The notes: generated by a model not told the origin, from the letters alone. DNA of 36,227 nt from Paenibacillus cisolokensis (GCF_018403665.1 NZ_BOVJ01000101.1:1-36227), one strand, 5' to 3'; positions 9,034 through 18,313 are shown, counted from the first letter of the stretch. Translations and numbers: made by a program.

Positions 9034-9723
9034 ATGACGCAGCCCAGTTACGTTCTGCGCGATGTCCCCCATGAAGACCGACCGAGAGAGCGCATGATGA
9101 ACTATGGGGCCGAAGCGCTGAGTCATGCCGAGCTGCTGGCGATTTTGCTGCGCACGGGGACGAGACGGGAATCCGCCGTTCACCTGGCCGGCAGAGTGTT
9201 GAAGGAATGCGGGAGCTTGCGCAATTTGCTGGATATGTCGCTTGAAGAATTGACCGCCATCCGCGGCATCGGACAAGCCAAAGCACTGCAGCTGATGGCC
9301 GGCATCGAACTGGGGCGGCGGATCAACCGCGAGCGGACGGACGGGCCCGTCACGATCCGCAGACCCGAGGATGCCGCGAACATCGTCATGGACGATCTGC
9401 GCTATTTGAAGAAAGAACATTTCGTCTGTTTGTTTCTGAATACGAAAAACCAGGTCATTACCCAGGAAACGCTGTCCGTCGGCACGCTGAACGCCTCGCT
9501 CGTCCACCCGCGCGAGGTGTTCCGGGCTGCAATCAAGTGCAGCAGCGCGTCGATCATTTGCGTGCACAACCATCCCAGCGGAGATCCTTCCCCGAGTCCG
9601 GAGGACGTCGCATTGACGAAGAGGCTTGCCGAAGCCGGGGAACTGGTTGGCATCGACGTGCTGGATCATATTGTCATCGGCGATGGGCGCTATGTCAGTT
9701 TGAAGGAACAAGGTCTCTTGTAA
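9034..9723 (+). CDS. radC: RadC-family JAB-domain protein
   Basis: RadC/UPF0758 protein with an N-terminal helix-hairpin-helix (LEELTAIRGIGQAKALQLMAG) and a C-terminal JAB/MPN fold. The metal-site motif is HNHPSGDPSPSPED (His-x-His plus distal Asp). The family was once tied to DNA repair, but its real role is unsettled. The ATG at 9034 sits 9 bp after GGGG (9021-9024); an in-frame ATG at 9025 directly abuts that site and is less likely. Product about 229 residues, intact, between maf and mreB as in Bacillus. Confidence 0.93.
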   Translation: MTQPSYVLRDVPHEDRPRERMMNYGAEALSHAELLAILLRTGTRRESAVHLAGRVLKECGSLRNLLDMSLEELTAIRGIGQAKALQLMAGIELGRRINRERTDGPVTIRRPEDAANIVMDDLRYLKKEHFVCLFLNTKNQVITQETLSVGTLNASLVHPREVFRAAIKCSSASIICVHNHPSGDPSPSPEDVALTKRLAEAGELVGIDVLDHIVIGDGRYVSLKEQGLL

Positions 9724-9729
9724 TATAAT
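9700..9729 (+). promoter_or_regulatory. Candidate sigma-A promoter for mreB
   Basis: TTGAAG (9700-9705), 18 bp spacer, perfect TATAAT (9724-9729). The promoter overlaps the end of radC; the mreB start codon is at 9766. Confidence 0.55.
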
Positions 9730-9765
9730 AATAGGGATTGTCGGATTGAAGAAGGGAGAACGAAC

Positions 9766-10800
9766 ATGTTTGGTGGTTTTACAAGAGACCTGGGTATCGA
9801 CCTTGGAACGGCGAATACTCTCGTATATGTCAGAGGCAAAGGAATTGTAGTCAGGGAGCCTTCCGTGGTAGCCCTGCGTACCGATACGAAAACGATCGAA
9901 GCGGTCGGCGAACACGCGAAGAAGATGATCGGGCGCACGCCCGGCAACATTCGCGCCGTCCGTCCGATGAAGGACGGCGTCATCGCCGACTTCGAAACGA
10001 CGGCGACGATGATCAAGTATTTTATTCGCCAAGCCCAGAAGCAGCGCTCGCTGTTTCCCCGCCATCCCAGCGTGATGGTATGCGTTCCTTCGGGAATTAC
10101 GGCGGTGGAGAAGCGGGCCGTTGAAGATGCGACGAAACAGGCGGGCGCACGGGAGGCGTACACGATCGAAGAGCCTTTCGCTGCTGCGATCGGCGCCGAT
10201 CTGCCCGTATGGGAACCGACCGGAAGCATGGTCGTCGATATCGGCGGCGGCACGACCGAGGTGGCGGTCATTTCGCTCGGCGGTATCGTGACGAGCCGTT
10301 CGATCCGCATCGCGGGAGATGAAATGGATGAAGCGATTATCCAGTACATCAAGCGGATGTACAACCTGATGATCGGCGAACGGACAAGCGAGCAGCTCAA
10401 GATGGACATCGGGACGGCGCTGCCGCTGGAAAAGACGGAGTCGATGGAAATTCGCGGCCGGGACCTCGTTACGGGCTTGCCGAAGACGCTCTCGATCACG
10501 TCGGACGAAATTACCGAAGCGTTGACCGATACGGTGAACGCGATTGTGGAAGCCGTCAAAATTACGCTCGAGAAATGTCCGCCGGAGCTCTCCGCAGATA
10601 TTATGGACCGCGGAATCGTGTTGACGGGCGGCGGAGCGCTGCTGCGCAATTTGGACAAGCTGCTCGCGCGCGAGACGGGCATGCCGGTCATCGTGGCGGA
10701 AAATCCGCTCGACTGCGTTGCGATCGGCACCGGCCGGGCGCTTGACAATATCCATCTGTTCAAAAATAAAGGCGGCGCTGCGTCCCGTTCCAGACGTTAA
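9766..10800 (+). CDS. mreB: Rod-shape actin homologue MreB
   Basis: Bacterial actin that forms membrane-associated filaments directing side-wall peptidoglycan synthesis. The 344-residue protein has the three nucleotide-binding signatures: [11 protein letters not shown] at the N terminus, [16 protein letters not shown] in the middle and [15 protein letters not shown] near the end. The N terminus ([10 protein letters not shown]) is typical of Firmicute MreB. An AGAAGGGAG site precedes the ATG. It heads mreBCD-minCD, transcribed from a likely promoter inside the radC end. Confidence 0.97.
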   Translation: MFGGFTRDLGIDLGTANTLVYVRGKGIVVREPSVVALRTDTKTIEAVGEHAKKMIGRTPGNIRAVRPMKDGVIADFETTATMIKYFIRQAQKQRSLFPRHPSVMVCVPSGITAVEKRAVEDATKQAGAREAYTIEEPFAAAIGADLPVWEPTGSMVVDIGGGTTEVAVISLGGIVTSRSIRIAGDEMDEAIIQYIKRMYNLMIGERTSEQLKMDIGTALPLEKTESMEIRGRDLVTGLPKTLSITSDEITEALTDTVNAIVEAVKITLEKCPPELSADIMDRGIVLTGGGALLRNLDKLLARETGMPVIVAENPLDCVAIGTGRALDNIHLFKNKGGAASRSRR

Positions 10801-10833
10801 TGTCCGCTAGCGGTCGGGTGAAGGAATGGGCGG

Positions 10834-11718
10834 GTGATTGAAGTGTCTAAACACATCCGGAATAAAAGGTTGTTCGTGCTCATGCTCGGTCTGATCTTGT
10901 TCATTGCGGTGATCGGCTTCTCCATTGCCGACCGCAAGAACCTGTCCTGGCCGGAAAACTTTATCAAAGATACGGTCGGATTCGTTCAGCAATGGTTCTA
11001 CAAGCCCGCTGGTTATATGGCGGGCTTGTTTGAGGATATCCGTACGCTGCGTACGCTGCGCGAGGAGAACGAGCAGTTGCGGCAGCTGGCCGCTGCCTAT
11101 GCAAGGGATAAGGCGGAGTACAATTTTGTCCGGAACGAGAACGAACGGCTGAAGAAAGAGCTCGGCTTCACGGAACGGCAGCAGAGTCTGTACAAATACA
11201 AATATATGATCGCTCAGGTCGTGGCGGTCAGCCCCGATCCGTACAACCGAACGATCCGCATCAATCTCGGCTCCAAGGACGGCGTCCGTACGAATATGGC
11301 CGTGACGAGCGTGGAAGGCCTTGTCGGCATCGTCAGCAAAGTATCGCCGTTCCATGCCGAAGTGATGCCGCTGACGGAACTGGACGACAGCTCGCTGACG
11401 TCCAAGTCGATCGCGGCGACCATTCGCGGCAGAGAGGACAAGTCATTCGGCATCGTCAGCAGCTATGACGATGAAACGGGCATGCTGCATATGAACAAAA
11501 TTCCCGAGAACGACGAAATGACTGTCGGGGATACGGTCATTACGTCGGGCTTCGGCAACGTCTATCCTCGCGGACTTACGATCGGAACGGTGGAAACGGT
11601 GCAGGTCGGCGACATGGGATTGACGAAAGTGGCATCCGTCCGCCCGGCGGTCGATTTCGACCATTTGTCGGAAGTGTTCGTCGTGGAAGTGCCGGGTCAA
11701 GAGGAGACGTCGGAATGA
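10834..11718 (+). CDS. mreC: Rod-shape protein MreC
   Basis: Bitopic membrane protein linking MreB and MreD to the elongation synthases. The 294-residue product has one N-terminal membrane helix (LFVLMLGLILFIAVIGFSIA), then a coiled coil (LRTLREENEQLRQLAAAYARDKAEYNFV), then the beta-rich domain beginning AQVVAVSPDPYNRTIRINLG. The start is GTG 10834 with AAGGA at 10821-10825; GTG 10843 is an alternative. Its stop overlaps the mreD start in an ATGA, so the two are translationally coupled. Confidence 0.95.
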   Translation: MIEVSKHIRNKRLFVLMLGLILFIAVIGFSIADRKNLSWPENFIKDTVGFVQQWFYKPAGYMAGLFEDIRTLRTLREENEQLRQLAAAYARDKAEYNFVRNENERLKKELGFTERQQSLYKYKYMIAQVVAVSPDPYNRTIRINLGSKDGVRTNMAVTSVEGLVGIVSKVSPFHAEVMPLTELDDSSLTSKSIAATIRGREDKSFGIVSSYDDETGMLHMNKIPENDEMTVGDTVITSGFGNVYPRGLTIGTVETVQVGDMGLTKVASVRPAVDFDHLSEVFVVEVPGQEETSE

Positions 11719-12239
11719 ACCGGTACGGCCTGATCGGGATTATGCTGCTGCTTTTCATGCTGGAAGGAACGATCGTGCCGTGGCTCGTTCCGGTCGGCTT
11801 CGGCGACCGGATCGTTCCCCATTTCGTGTTCGCGTTCGTTCTGTTCGCGGGTCTGTACGGCAGCCGGTATATGGCGTTCGGTCTCGGAATCGGCTTCGGA
11901 CTTCTTCAGGATATCGTCTATTACGGCCATCTGATGGGCGTTCATACGTTTCTGATGGGCCTGCTCGGCTACACGGCCGGTTTGCTGGCGGCGAACAAAC
12001 GGATCACGCTCGTCATGGCGCTTGCCATAATCGGTTTGGCCACATTCGCCTACGATTCGGGCGTATACTTCATTTACAGCGTCTTTCGCATTTCGACTGA
12101 AACTTATGACTGGGCCATTATCGATCATATCGCTCCCAGTTTATTTCTCCAGCTGATCTTTGCTCTTGTCTTTTACATACCGGCAAGACGATGGTTTGAA
12201 CGTATCGCTCCCAGACAAAAGTCAGGCGAGGAGGAATAG
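11715..12239 (+). CDS. mreD: Rod-shape membrane protein MreD
   Basis: 174-residue integral membrane protein with five or six hydrophobic helices, for example IGIMLLLFMLEGTIVPWLV and VFAFVLFAGLYG. It carries the family block FGLGIGFGLLQDIVYY. It works with MreC in the elongation complex. It overlaps mreC by 4 bp. About 60 bp separate it from minC, with no terminator seen. Confidence 0.93.
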   Translation: MNRYGLIGIMLLLFMLEGTIVPWLVPVGFGDRIVPHFVFAFVLFAGLYGSRYMAFGLGIGFGLLQDIVYYGHLMGVHTFLMGLLGYTAGLLAANKRITLVMALAIIGLATFAYDSGVYFIYSVFRISTETYDWAIIDHIAPSLFLQLIFALVFYIPARRWFERIAPRQKSGEEE

Positions 12240-12302
12240 CGGGCTGCCGGCAGGAATCCGCCGGTTCCGGGACGAAAGGTATAAGTTCAGGGAGGGACGG
12301 AC

Positions 12303-12962
12303 GTGGCCGATAAACAGTATATTACGATCAAGGGCGTAAAAGACGGTCTCGTGTTCCTGCTTGACGACCGGTGCGAGTTTTCCGCGCTGCTGGACGAGCT
12401 CCGGTACAAGCTGGAAAATACCCACCAGCAGCTGTTATCGGGCCCGCTCGTTCACGTTCAGGTGAAGCTCGGCAACCGGCGCGTCAACGAAGATGAGAAG
12501 GAGCGGCTTCGGGCTGTCATTCGTCAGCAGGGCAATCTGCTCGTTCAGTCGATCGAATCCGAGCATCCCGCGGAGATGGCGGCCGGCAGGCTGGCGCTGA
12601 AGGTCATGACGGCGATCGTCCGCTCCGGCCAGACGGTCGAGCACGAAGGCGATCTGCTGCTGCTCGGCGACGTGAACCCCGGCGGTGCGCTGCGCTGCAC
12701 GGGAAACATCTATGTGCTGGGCGCGCTGCGGGGTATGGCGCATGCCGGCTGCGACGGCGACGAGAAGGCGGTCATCGCGGCCTCGCTGCTGCGACCGACG
12801 CAGCTTCGCATCGCCGGGGTGATCAGCCGGCCGCCGGAAGAATGGATCAGCGGGGACGCGGCGATGGAATACGCCTTTTTGCAGGACGGAGTTATGAAGG
12901 TCGACAAGACGACGCAGCTTCACCGCCTGCGCAAAGAATCGGTCTTCTTTAAAGGAGTGTAA
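12303..12962 (+). CDS. minC: Septum-site inhibitor MinC
   Basis: Inhibitor of FtsZ assembly away from mid-cell, activated by MinD. The 219-residue protein has an N-terminal FtsZ-binding part (ITIKGVKDGLVFLLDD) and the C-terminal right-handed beta-helix that binds MinD (GDVNPGGALRCTGNIYVLG, then LRGMAHAGCDGD). It starts at GTG 12303 with AGGGAGGG upstream. The minD ribosome site AAAGGAG lies in its last codons. Confidence 0.95.
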   Translation: MADKQYITIKGVKDGLVFLLDDRCEFSALLDELRYKLENTHQQLLSGPLVHVQVKLGNRRVNEDEKERLRAVIRQQGNLLVQSIESEHPAEMAAGRLALKVMTAIVRSGQTVEHEGDLLLLGDVNPGGALRCTGNIYVLGALRGMAHAGCDGDEKAVIAASLLRPTQLRIAGVISRPPEEWISGDAAMEYAFLQDGVMKVDKTTQLHRLRKESVFFKGV

Positions 12963-12965
12963 ATC

Positions 12966-13757
12966 ATGGGAGAAGCGATTGTCGTAACGTCGGGCAAGGG
13001 CGGGGTCGGCAAAACGACCACTTCCGCCAATCTGGGGACGGCTCTCGCCCTGCTCGGCAAGAAGGTGTGCATGGTGGATACCGATATCGGATTGCGCAAC
13101 CTTGATGTCGTGATGGGACTCGAAAACCGGATCATCTACGATCTCGTCGACGTGGCCCAAGGCCGCTGCCGCCTTCAGCAAGCGCTCGTCAAGGACAAGC
13201 GGTTCGATGAATTGTACATGCTGCCGGCCGCACAGACGAAAGACAAGCACGATGTGACGCCCGAGCAGGTGAAGGATATGGTCATGGAGCTGAAGAAGGA
13301 CCATGACTACGTCATTATCGATTGTCCGGCCGGCATCGAACAGGGATTCCGCAATGCGGTCGCCGGGGCGGACCGGGCCATTATCGTGACGACGCCGGAA
13401 AATGCGGCCGTGCGCGACGCGGACCGGGTCATCGGCCTGCTGGAGCAATCGCAGCTGCCTTCGAAGCTGATCATCAACCGCATTCGGGCGAACATGGTCA
13501 AATCCGGCGAGATGCTGGATGTCGAAGACATTTGCAACATTCTTGCCATCGATCTGCTCGGCATCGTCCCCGACGACGAGAAGGTGATCAAGTCGGCCAA
13601 CGCCGGAGAGCCTACCGTGATGAATCCGTCCTCGCGGGCGGCGATCGCTTACCGCAACATTGCACGCCGGATACTGGGCGATATGGTGCCGTTAATGCCG
13701 CTGGAAGAGAAGAGCGGCGTATTTAGCCGGTTTCGCAAGTTTTTGGGAATAGGATGA
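12966..13757 (+). CDS. minD: Septum-site ATPase MinD
   Basis: Membrane-associated ATPase that recruits MinC to poles. The 263-residue protein opens with the deviant Walker A SGKGGVGKTTTSANLG, followed by VDTDIGLRNLDVVMGLENR and DCPAGIEQGFRNA. It ends in the amphipathic membrane-targeting helix SGVFSRFRKFLGIG. Start ATG 12966, 3 bp after minC. Complete and ordinary. Confidence 0.97.
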   Translation: MGEAIVVTSGKGGVGKTTTSANLGTALALLGKKVCMVDTDIGLRNLDVVMGLENRIIYDLVDVAQGRCRLQQALVKDKRFDELYMLPAAQTKDKHDVTPEQVKDMVMELKKDHDYVIIDCPAGIEQGFRNAVAGADRAIIVTTPENAAVRDADRVIGLLEQSQLPSKLIINRIRANMVKSGEMLDVEDICNILAIDLLGIVPDDEKVIKSANAGEPTVMNPSSRAAIAYRNIARRILGDMVPLMPLEEKSGVFSRFRKFLGIG

Positions 13758-13764
13758 GCTCGCG

Positions 13765-14912
13765 GTGATCAACAAACTGAAAAAATTCGACTGGGGCATT
13801 CTTCTACTGCTAGGTTTGTTTATGATCATCAGCTTTTCGTTGTCAGAAGCGCGACGTACGGCGATCCGCGATATGCCAGCTACGATACGAAAACGCTTAT
13901 TTTTTACGGTCTCGGGTTTATCGTGGTGCTGTTCGTATCCATGATCGATTACCGGGTTTTTCTCAAAGTATGGCATGTCTTGTACGGTATCGGCATCGTC
14001 ATGCTTGTCGCCGTTCTCTTGTTCGTGCCGGAAATTAACGGGGCGAAAGGCTGGTTCAAGCTGCCTGGCGATTTGCTCTTTCAGCCTGCGGAAGCGGTCA
14101 AGCTGTTTCTCATTATCGGCATCGCGGTGCTGATGGGCAGGCGCAAGGGCGCCCCGTTGACGTTTGCGCAAGATCTGGTGCCGATCGGCGTCTTCGTCGG
14201 CATCCCGTTTGTCCTTGTTATGGCGCAGCCCGACCTCGGCAACGCCGTCATTTACCTGGTGATCGCGCTCGGCATGCTGTGGATCGGCAACGTCAAATAT
14301 ACGCATGTGCTGACCGGCACGGCGATCGTCGTTGCGGGGCTCGTCGCGTTCGTCATGCTGTTCAATACGTTCAATGCCGAAATTAAACAATACCTGGAAG
14401 ACAAGAAGAAGCTTCACTGGTACCAGCGGATCAATACGTTCGTCAACCCGTCGGAGGCGACATCGGATGAGCGGCATCAGGCCGAAAACGCCAAAATCGC
14501 CATCGGTTCGGGCGGTTTGACGGGAGACGGTTTTATGCAGGGGGACATGAAAAACCGCGGCTTCATTCCGTACCCGTATTCGGACTCGATCTTCGTCGTC
14601 GTCGGCGAGGAATTCGGCTTCCAGGGGGCGGCGATTTTGCTGCTGCTCTACTTCCTGTTGATCTACCGGATGATCATTACCGCTTTCCACTGTCACGATT
14701 TGAGAGCGTCGTTTATCGTCATCGGCATCGTATCGATGTTCGTCTTTCAAATTTTCCAAAATATCGGCATGACGATCGGGCTGATGCCGATTACCGGCAT
14801 TACGCTGCCGTTCGTCAGTTATGGCGGAACTTCGCTGCTGATCAATATGTTTTGTATCGGGCTCGTATTCAGCATACGGGCACATCAGGAAGTATACCAG
14901 TTGAACGATTGA
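13765..14912 (+). CDS. rodA: SEDS-family RodA/FtsW-type glycosyltransferase (apparent frameshift)
   Basis: Multispanning peptidoglycan polymerase of the SEDS family. GTG 13765 begins INKLKKFDWGILLLLGLFMIIS. The frame then breaks at the T run 13834-13837; one extra T gives FFVVRSATYGDPRYASYD and joins the long remainder. The corrected protein is 382 residues with about ten membrane helices. Family blocks include PDLGNAVIYLVIALGMLW, GEEFGFQGAAILLLLYF, and the final LPFVSYGGTSLL. RodA is the likeliest label because it follows mreBCD-minCD, but FtsW and SpoVE share these motifs. A hairpin follows 2 bp after the stop. Confidence 0.9.
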
Positions 14913-14913
14913 C

Positions 14914-14945
14914 GCAAGCCGTCCGGAATGCCGGATGGCTTGTTG
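14914..14945 (+). terminator. Hairpin after rodA
   Basis: CAAGCCGTCCGG (14915-14926) pairs with CCGGATGGCTTG (14931-14942) around AATG. The T tract is poor (TTGCAATATA), so termination may be partial. Confidence 0.55.
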
Positions 14946-15004
14946 CAATATATAGTTCAAATATAGTCCGACCAACCAATACCGGGAAAGAAAGGGCGAT
15001 GGGG

Positions 15005-15961
15005 ATGAAGATCGTAGTGCTGGACGGATATGCGACGAATCCGGGAGACATGAGCTGGCAGCCGCTCGAACGGCTCGGCCGCTTGACGGTTTACGACCGG
15101 ACGAAGGCCGAAGAGGTTGCGGAACGGGCCGCCGAAGCGGAAGCGGTGCTGACGAACAAGACGCCGATTGACGCCGAAGCGTTGAACCGGCTGCCGAAGC
15201 TGCGTTATATCGGCGTGCTGGCCACCGGCTACAACATAGTCGACATCGAGGCCGCGGCCAAACGCGGAATCGTCGTGACGAACGTGCCGGACTACAGCTC
15301 GATGTCTGTCGCGCAGCTTGTATTCGCCTTAATATTGGAGCACTGCCACCGCGTGCAGCGACATGCGGATGCGGTCAATGCCGGCGAGTGGGCGGCTTCC
15401 CCCGACTTCACGTTCTCCAAATCGCCGCTTGTCGAACTGGCCGGCAAGACGATCGGCATTGTCGGATTCGGCGAAATCGGGCGGCAGACGGCTCGGTTGG
15501 CGACCGCGTTCGGCATGAACGTCATGGTACATACGAGAACGGAGAAACGGGTAGCCGGGCTGGAACATGTCTCCTATGTGACGTTGGAAGAACTGCTGCG
15601 CCGGTCGGACATCGTTTCTCTGCATTGTCCGTTGACGCCGGAGACGAAAGAGATGATCAATCGCGAGACGATCGCGATGATGAAGCGGACCGCCTTGCTC
15701 ATCAATACGGCACGCGGCGGACATATAGCGGAAGCCGATCTGGCGGAAGCTCTCCGGGAAGGGCGCATTGCGGGTGCGGGATTGGATGTGCTCTCCGTTG
15801 AACCGCCTGCAGCCGACCACCCGCTGATAGGGCTCGACAACTGCATCGTGACGCCGCACATCGCCTGGGCGACTCGGGAGGCGCGCGCACGACTGATCGG
15901 AATGGCCGCTTTCAATCTGGAACGTTTTATCGCAGGGGAAACGGTGAATCGGGTCAACTAA
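15005..15961 (+). CDS. D-2-hydroxyacid dehydrogenase (glycerate/hydroxypyruvate reductase type)
   Basis: NAD(P)-dependent oxidoreductase interconverting a 2-keto acid and its D-2-hydroxy acid. The 318-residue protein has the Rossmann motif GKTIGIVGFGEIGRQTA, the arginine-bearing block LINTARGGHIAEADL, the Glu in LDVLSVEPP and the catalytic His in TPHIAWATREAR. Sequence style is nearest the glycerate dehydrogenase/hydroxypyruvate reductase group, but the substrate cannot be fixed from sequence. ATG 15005 is about 8 bp after AAAGGG; ATG 14999 in frame is possible. It is not part of the Bacillus mre-min-spoIVF order, so it is a local insertion between rodA and spoIVFA. Confidence 0.88.
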   Translation: MKIVVLDGYATNPGDMSWQPLERLGRLTVYDRTKAEEVAERAAEAEAVLTNKTPIDAEALNRLPKLRYIGVLATGYNIVDIEAAAKRGIVVTNVPDYSSMSVAQLVFALILEHCHRVQRHADAVNAGEWAASPDFTFSKSPLVELAGKTIGIVGFGEIGRQTARLATAFGMNVMVHTRTEKRVAGLEHVSYVTLEELLRRSDIVSLHCPLTPETKEMINRETIAMMKRTALLINTARGGHIAEADLAEALREGRIAGAGLDVLSVEPPAADHPLIGLDNCIVTPHIAWATREARARLIGMAAFNLERFIAGETVNRVN

Positions 15962-15970
15962 ACGCCGCTC

Positions 15971-16107
15971 GCGGAAACATCCTTGTCTGCACCCTGCTCC
16001 GTTCATACGCATATGCGGAACATACTTGCTGAATGCTCCATCCGTTCATACTCATATGCGGAAACATACTTGTCTGCATCCGTTCATATGCATATAGTGA
16101 TACAAGC
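15971..16107. repeat. 43-44 bp tandem repeat array before spoIVFA
   Basis: Units beginning GCGGAA start at 15971, 16015 and 16058, with a degenerate fourth piece near 16096. Shared core: GCGGAAACATACTTGTCTGC, then a spacer and CCGTTCATACKCATAT. Each unit ends in a CATATG-like palindrome. No gene is visible in 15962-16166. Confidence 0.75.
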
Positions 16108-16166
16108 CTCCCTGGACGTTTGGCCGCAGAAGGCCCGGGGCGGGTGAAGAACGGAGGGAGCGGACG

Positions 16167-17135
16167 ATGGATATCAAAAATGCGATCCGGCAGCGCAGGC
16201 AGGAGAGAATACGCCAGCTTTTGGAAGAGCATGACCGGAAGAACGGCGCGCACAATAAGCCTCCAATCATACGCGGCGCATCGCCGCTGCAACCGCCGCC
16301 AAGCGGGCAAGGCGGTCTCTATCGGGATACGTCGGCTCCGGCAGCGCCGGATCGCCGCGCGCAAGGTTACCGAACGCAGCATCCTCGCTCTACGGACGAG
16401 TCCGATCCGGAACGGGCCTGGAAAGCGAATCCGTATCCTTGGCTCGGATGGGACAAGGACGAGATGGTCCATTCGAGAAAGGGCGGCGGCTTTCCCGGAG
16501 ACAGCGGGGACGGCGGGCATACGTTCGGTCGCGAGCTTCTGCAAAAGACGGTTGCCGCGGCAGTCATTTTCGCCGCAGTGTGGGGGATGTTTCGGCTCGA
16601 TCCGCCGTGGACGCGCGGCGGTCAGCAGTTCGTGCGGCAGGCGTTGACGCAAGAGATGAATTTCGAGGCTGTGGCGGCATGGTACCGCGAAGTTTTTGAC
16701 GGCGCGCCGACCTTTATTCCGATATTCAATCCGAATCCCGGCGAGGCGACGGAGACGGGCGGTACGGTGAAGCTGCCCCTTGTCGCTCCCGTACAGGGCG
16801 GGGCGGTCGTCCGCTCCTTCGCCGAGCTGCTAAGCGGCGTTGAAATCGCCGGCGAATCCGGCGCTCGCGTGCGCGCCGCGGAGACGGGCCGGGTCACGCA
16901 TGTCGCCGATGAAGGAGGCAAAGGGACGACGATCGTCATCCAGCATGCCGGCAATCGCGTGACTGTATATGGCGCCTTGTCCGAGTCGAACGTCGCCCAG
17001 AACGATTGGGTCGAAGCGGGACAGACGATCGGGAAGCTTGCGACGCCGCCGGATGGGGAGCCGGCGCTGCTCTATTTTGCCGTCAAGCAGAACGGCCGTT
17101 ACGTCGATCCGTCGGACGTGATGCCGCTTGATTAA
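16167..17135 (+). CDS. spoIVFA: SpoIVFA-like degenerate M23 protein
   Basis: Membrane protein of the sporulation signalling complex that holds the SpoIVFB protease inactive in the mother cell. The 322-residue product has a long charged, Pro-rich N-terminal region, one membrane helix (KTVAAAVIFAAVWGMF, near residue 130) and a C-terminal M23/LytM-like fold. The usual zinc ligands seem absent: where an active M23 enzyme has a His-x-His strand this one reads LLYFAVKQNG. That fits a regulator, not a hydrolase. Its stop overlaps the spoIVFB start, as in Bacillus. ATG 16167 has ACGGAGGG upstream. Confidence 0.87.
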   Translation: MDIKNAIRQRRQERIRQLLEEHDRKNGAHNKPPIIRGASPLQPPPSGQGGLYRDTSAPAAPDRRAQGYRTQHPRSTDESDPERAWKANPYPWLGWDKDEMVHSRKGGGFPGDSGDGGHTFGRELLQKTVAAAVIFAAVWGMFRLDPPWTRGGQQFVRQALTQEMNFEAVAAWYREVFDGAPTFIPIFNPNPGEATETGGTVKLPLVAPVQGGAVVRSFAELLSGVEIAGESGARVRAAETGRVTHVADEGGKGTTIVIQHAGNRVTVYGALSESNVAQNDWVEAGQTIGKLATPPDGEPALLYFAVKQNGRYVDPSDVMPLD

Positions 17136-18024
17136 ATTTCGCGGCATCGCCTGGTCCGTCCACCCGTTATTCGTTCTCGTCATGCTCGCCTCCGTGCTCA
17201 CCGGTTATTTCGCCGAACTGATGACGCTCTTTACGCTCGTTCTCGTTCATGAAATCGGCCATCTGCTAGCCGCCCGCAGCTTCGGCTGGACCGTACGGGA
17301 AGTGAAGCTGCTGCCGTTCGGCGGCGTTGTCGAAGCGGACGAGTCCGGCAGCGCTCCGGCGGCCGAGGAAGCGGCCGTCGCGATAGCCGGGCCGCTTCAG
17401 AACATATGGATGGGCGCGCTCGCCTGGCTGTTCGGGTATTGGGGCTGGTGGGAAGAAGATTGGTCGGCCTATATCGTACAAGCCAACGCGCTGCTTGTTG
17501 CCTTCAACCTGCTGCCGATCTATCCGCTGGATGGGGGACGGCTGCTGCAGTCGGCGATCAGCCTCGGAATACCGTATCACCGGACGATGGTATGGACGTT
17601 TCGCATCGGATTGATGCTCAGTCTGGCGATGGTCGTTTACGCTGTTCTGCCTCCGTTTCATCCGGAAGGAACGGCCGGCGTACAGCTGAATTTGCTTATG
17701 ATCGGCTTATTCCTGCTCCTTTCCAATTGGACGTATCGCCGCAATATGCCGTATTTATTTATCCGCTTCCTGATGCGTCGGGACCGCGTTGCGGTCCGCC
17801 GGATAGCGGGCGGCAGTCTGGCGCGGCCGATCGTTGTGACGGAAGGGCAGCCGGTTTCGTCGGTCGTTCGGCTTTTGCTGCGGGAGCAATACCATCTCAT
17901 TTATGTGATGGGTGAGCGCGAACGCATTATGAACGTGATGCCCGAACGGCGTCTTGTCGCCGGGTATTTGAACGACAGCCGGCCGCACCGGGCCATATCC
18001 GAGCTGTTTACCGACGCCCGTTGA
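17128..18024 (+). CDS. spoIVFB: SpoIVFB intramembrane metalloprotease (M50)
   Basis: Site-2-protease family enzyme in the membrane around the forespore; in Bacillus it cleaves pro-sigma-K. The 298-residue protein shows the zinc motif HEIGH, then LLPFGGVVE, and the second metal motif NLLPIYPLDGG. Several membrane helices precede a C-terminal CBS-like region (RPIVVTEGQPVSSVVRLLL). I chose TTG 17128, which overlaps the end of spoIVFA by 8 bp and gives the expected short N terminus (MIKFRGIAWSVHPLF). A weak hairpin without a T run follows at 18032-18047. Confidence 0.93.
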   Translation: MIKFRGIAWSVHPLFVLVMLASVLTGYFAELMTLFTLVLVHEIGHLLAARSFGWTVREVKLLPFGGVVEADESGSAPAAEEAAVAIAGPLQNIWMGALAWLFGYWGWWEEDWSAYIVQANALLVAFNLLPIYPLDGGRLLQSAISLGIPYHRTMVWTFRIGLMLSLAMVVYAVLPPFHPEGTAGVQLNLLMIGLFLLLSNWTYRRNMPYLFIRFLMRRDRVAVRRIAGGSLARPIVVTEGQPVSSVVRLLLREQYHLIYVMGERERIMNVMPERRLVAGYLNDSRPHRAISELFTDAR

Positions 18025-18070
18025 CCTGTTGCCGAAGCGGTCTTCGGATCTTGGCGGCGGTCAAAAACGA

Positions 18071-18100
18071 TTGACGAAGCACACAAACAAATGGTATATT
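18071..18100 (+). promoter_or_regulatory. Sigma-A promoter for the nucleoside hydrolase
   Basis: TTGACG (18071-18076), 18 bp spacer, TATATT (18095-18100). It lies over 200 bp before the gene, leaving a long leader. Confidence 0.6.
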
Positions 18101-18245
18101 GTGGGTAACTCAAGTATGTAAACGTTTTCATCCATAATTATGACTTATTCCAGTATCATCATTCATTCCAACATTATGATTCAGCCACGGTCATGATCTA
18201 TTTACAAACATGCTTCGCCCAGAATCTGTGAGTTGAGTTGCCCAC
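18101..18245 (+). promoter_or_regulatory. Leader region enclosed by a 13-bp inverted repeat
   Basis: GTGGGTAACTCAA (18101-18113) pairs with TTGAGTTGCCCAC (18233-18245) over 13 bp, with one G-U if RNA. The arms are about 120 bp apart. The region between is A/T-rich with short near-repeats (ATGACTTATTCC, ATGATTCAG). It could be a closed leader-RNA domain or two operators for a looping regulator. No known riboswitch is recognised. Confidence 0.4.
18116..18130 (+). promoter_or_regulatory. cre site (CcpA operator)
   Basis: ATGTAAACGTTTTCA matches the catabolite-response consensus WTGNAANCGNWNNCW at every defined position. It lies 16-30 bp downstream of the -10, where bound CcpA blocks transcription. 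The gene is therefore probably repressed by good carbon sources. Confidence 0.75.
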
Positions 18246-18313
18246 GACCATGAATCATTCCGTTTTTATAAGCGATTTAAATCCATAAGTCAAACAAAAC
18301 GGAGGGAAATCGG

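Noticed and set aside
15971..16107. CRISPR-like array before spoIVFA
   Set aside because: The units are continuous tandem copies with no distinct spacers.
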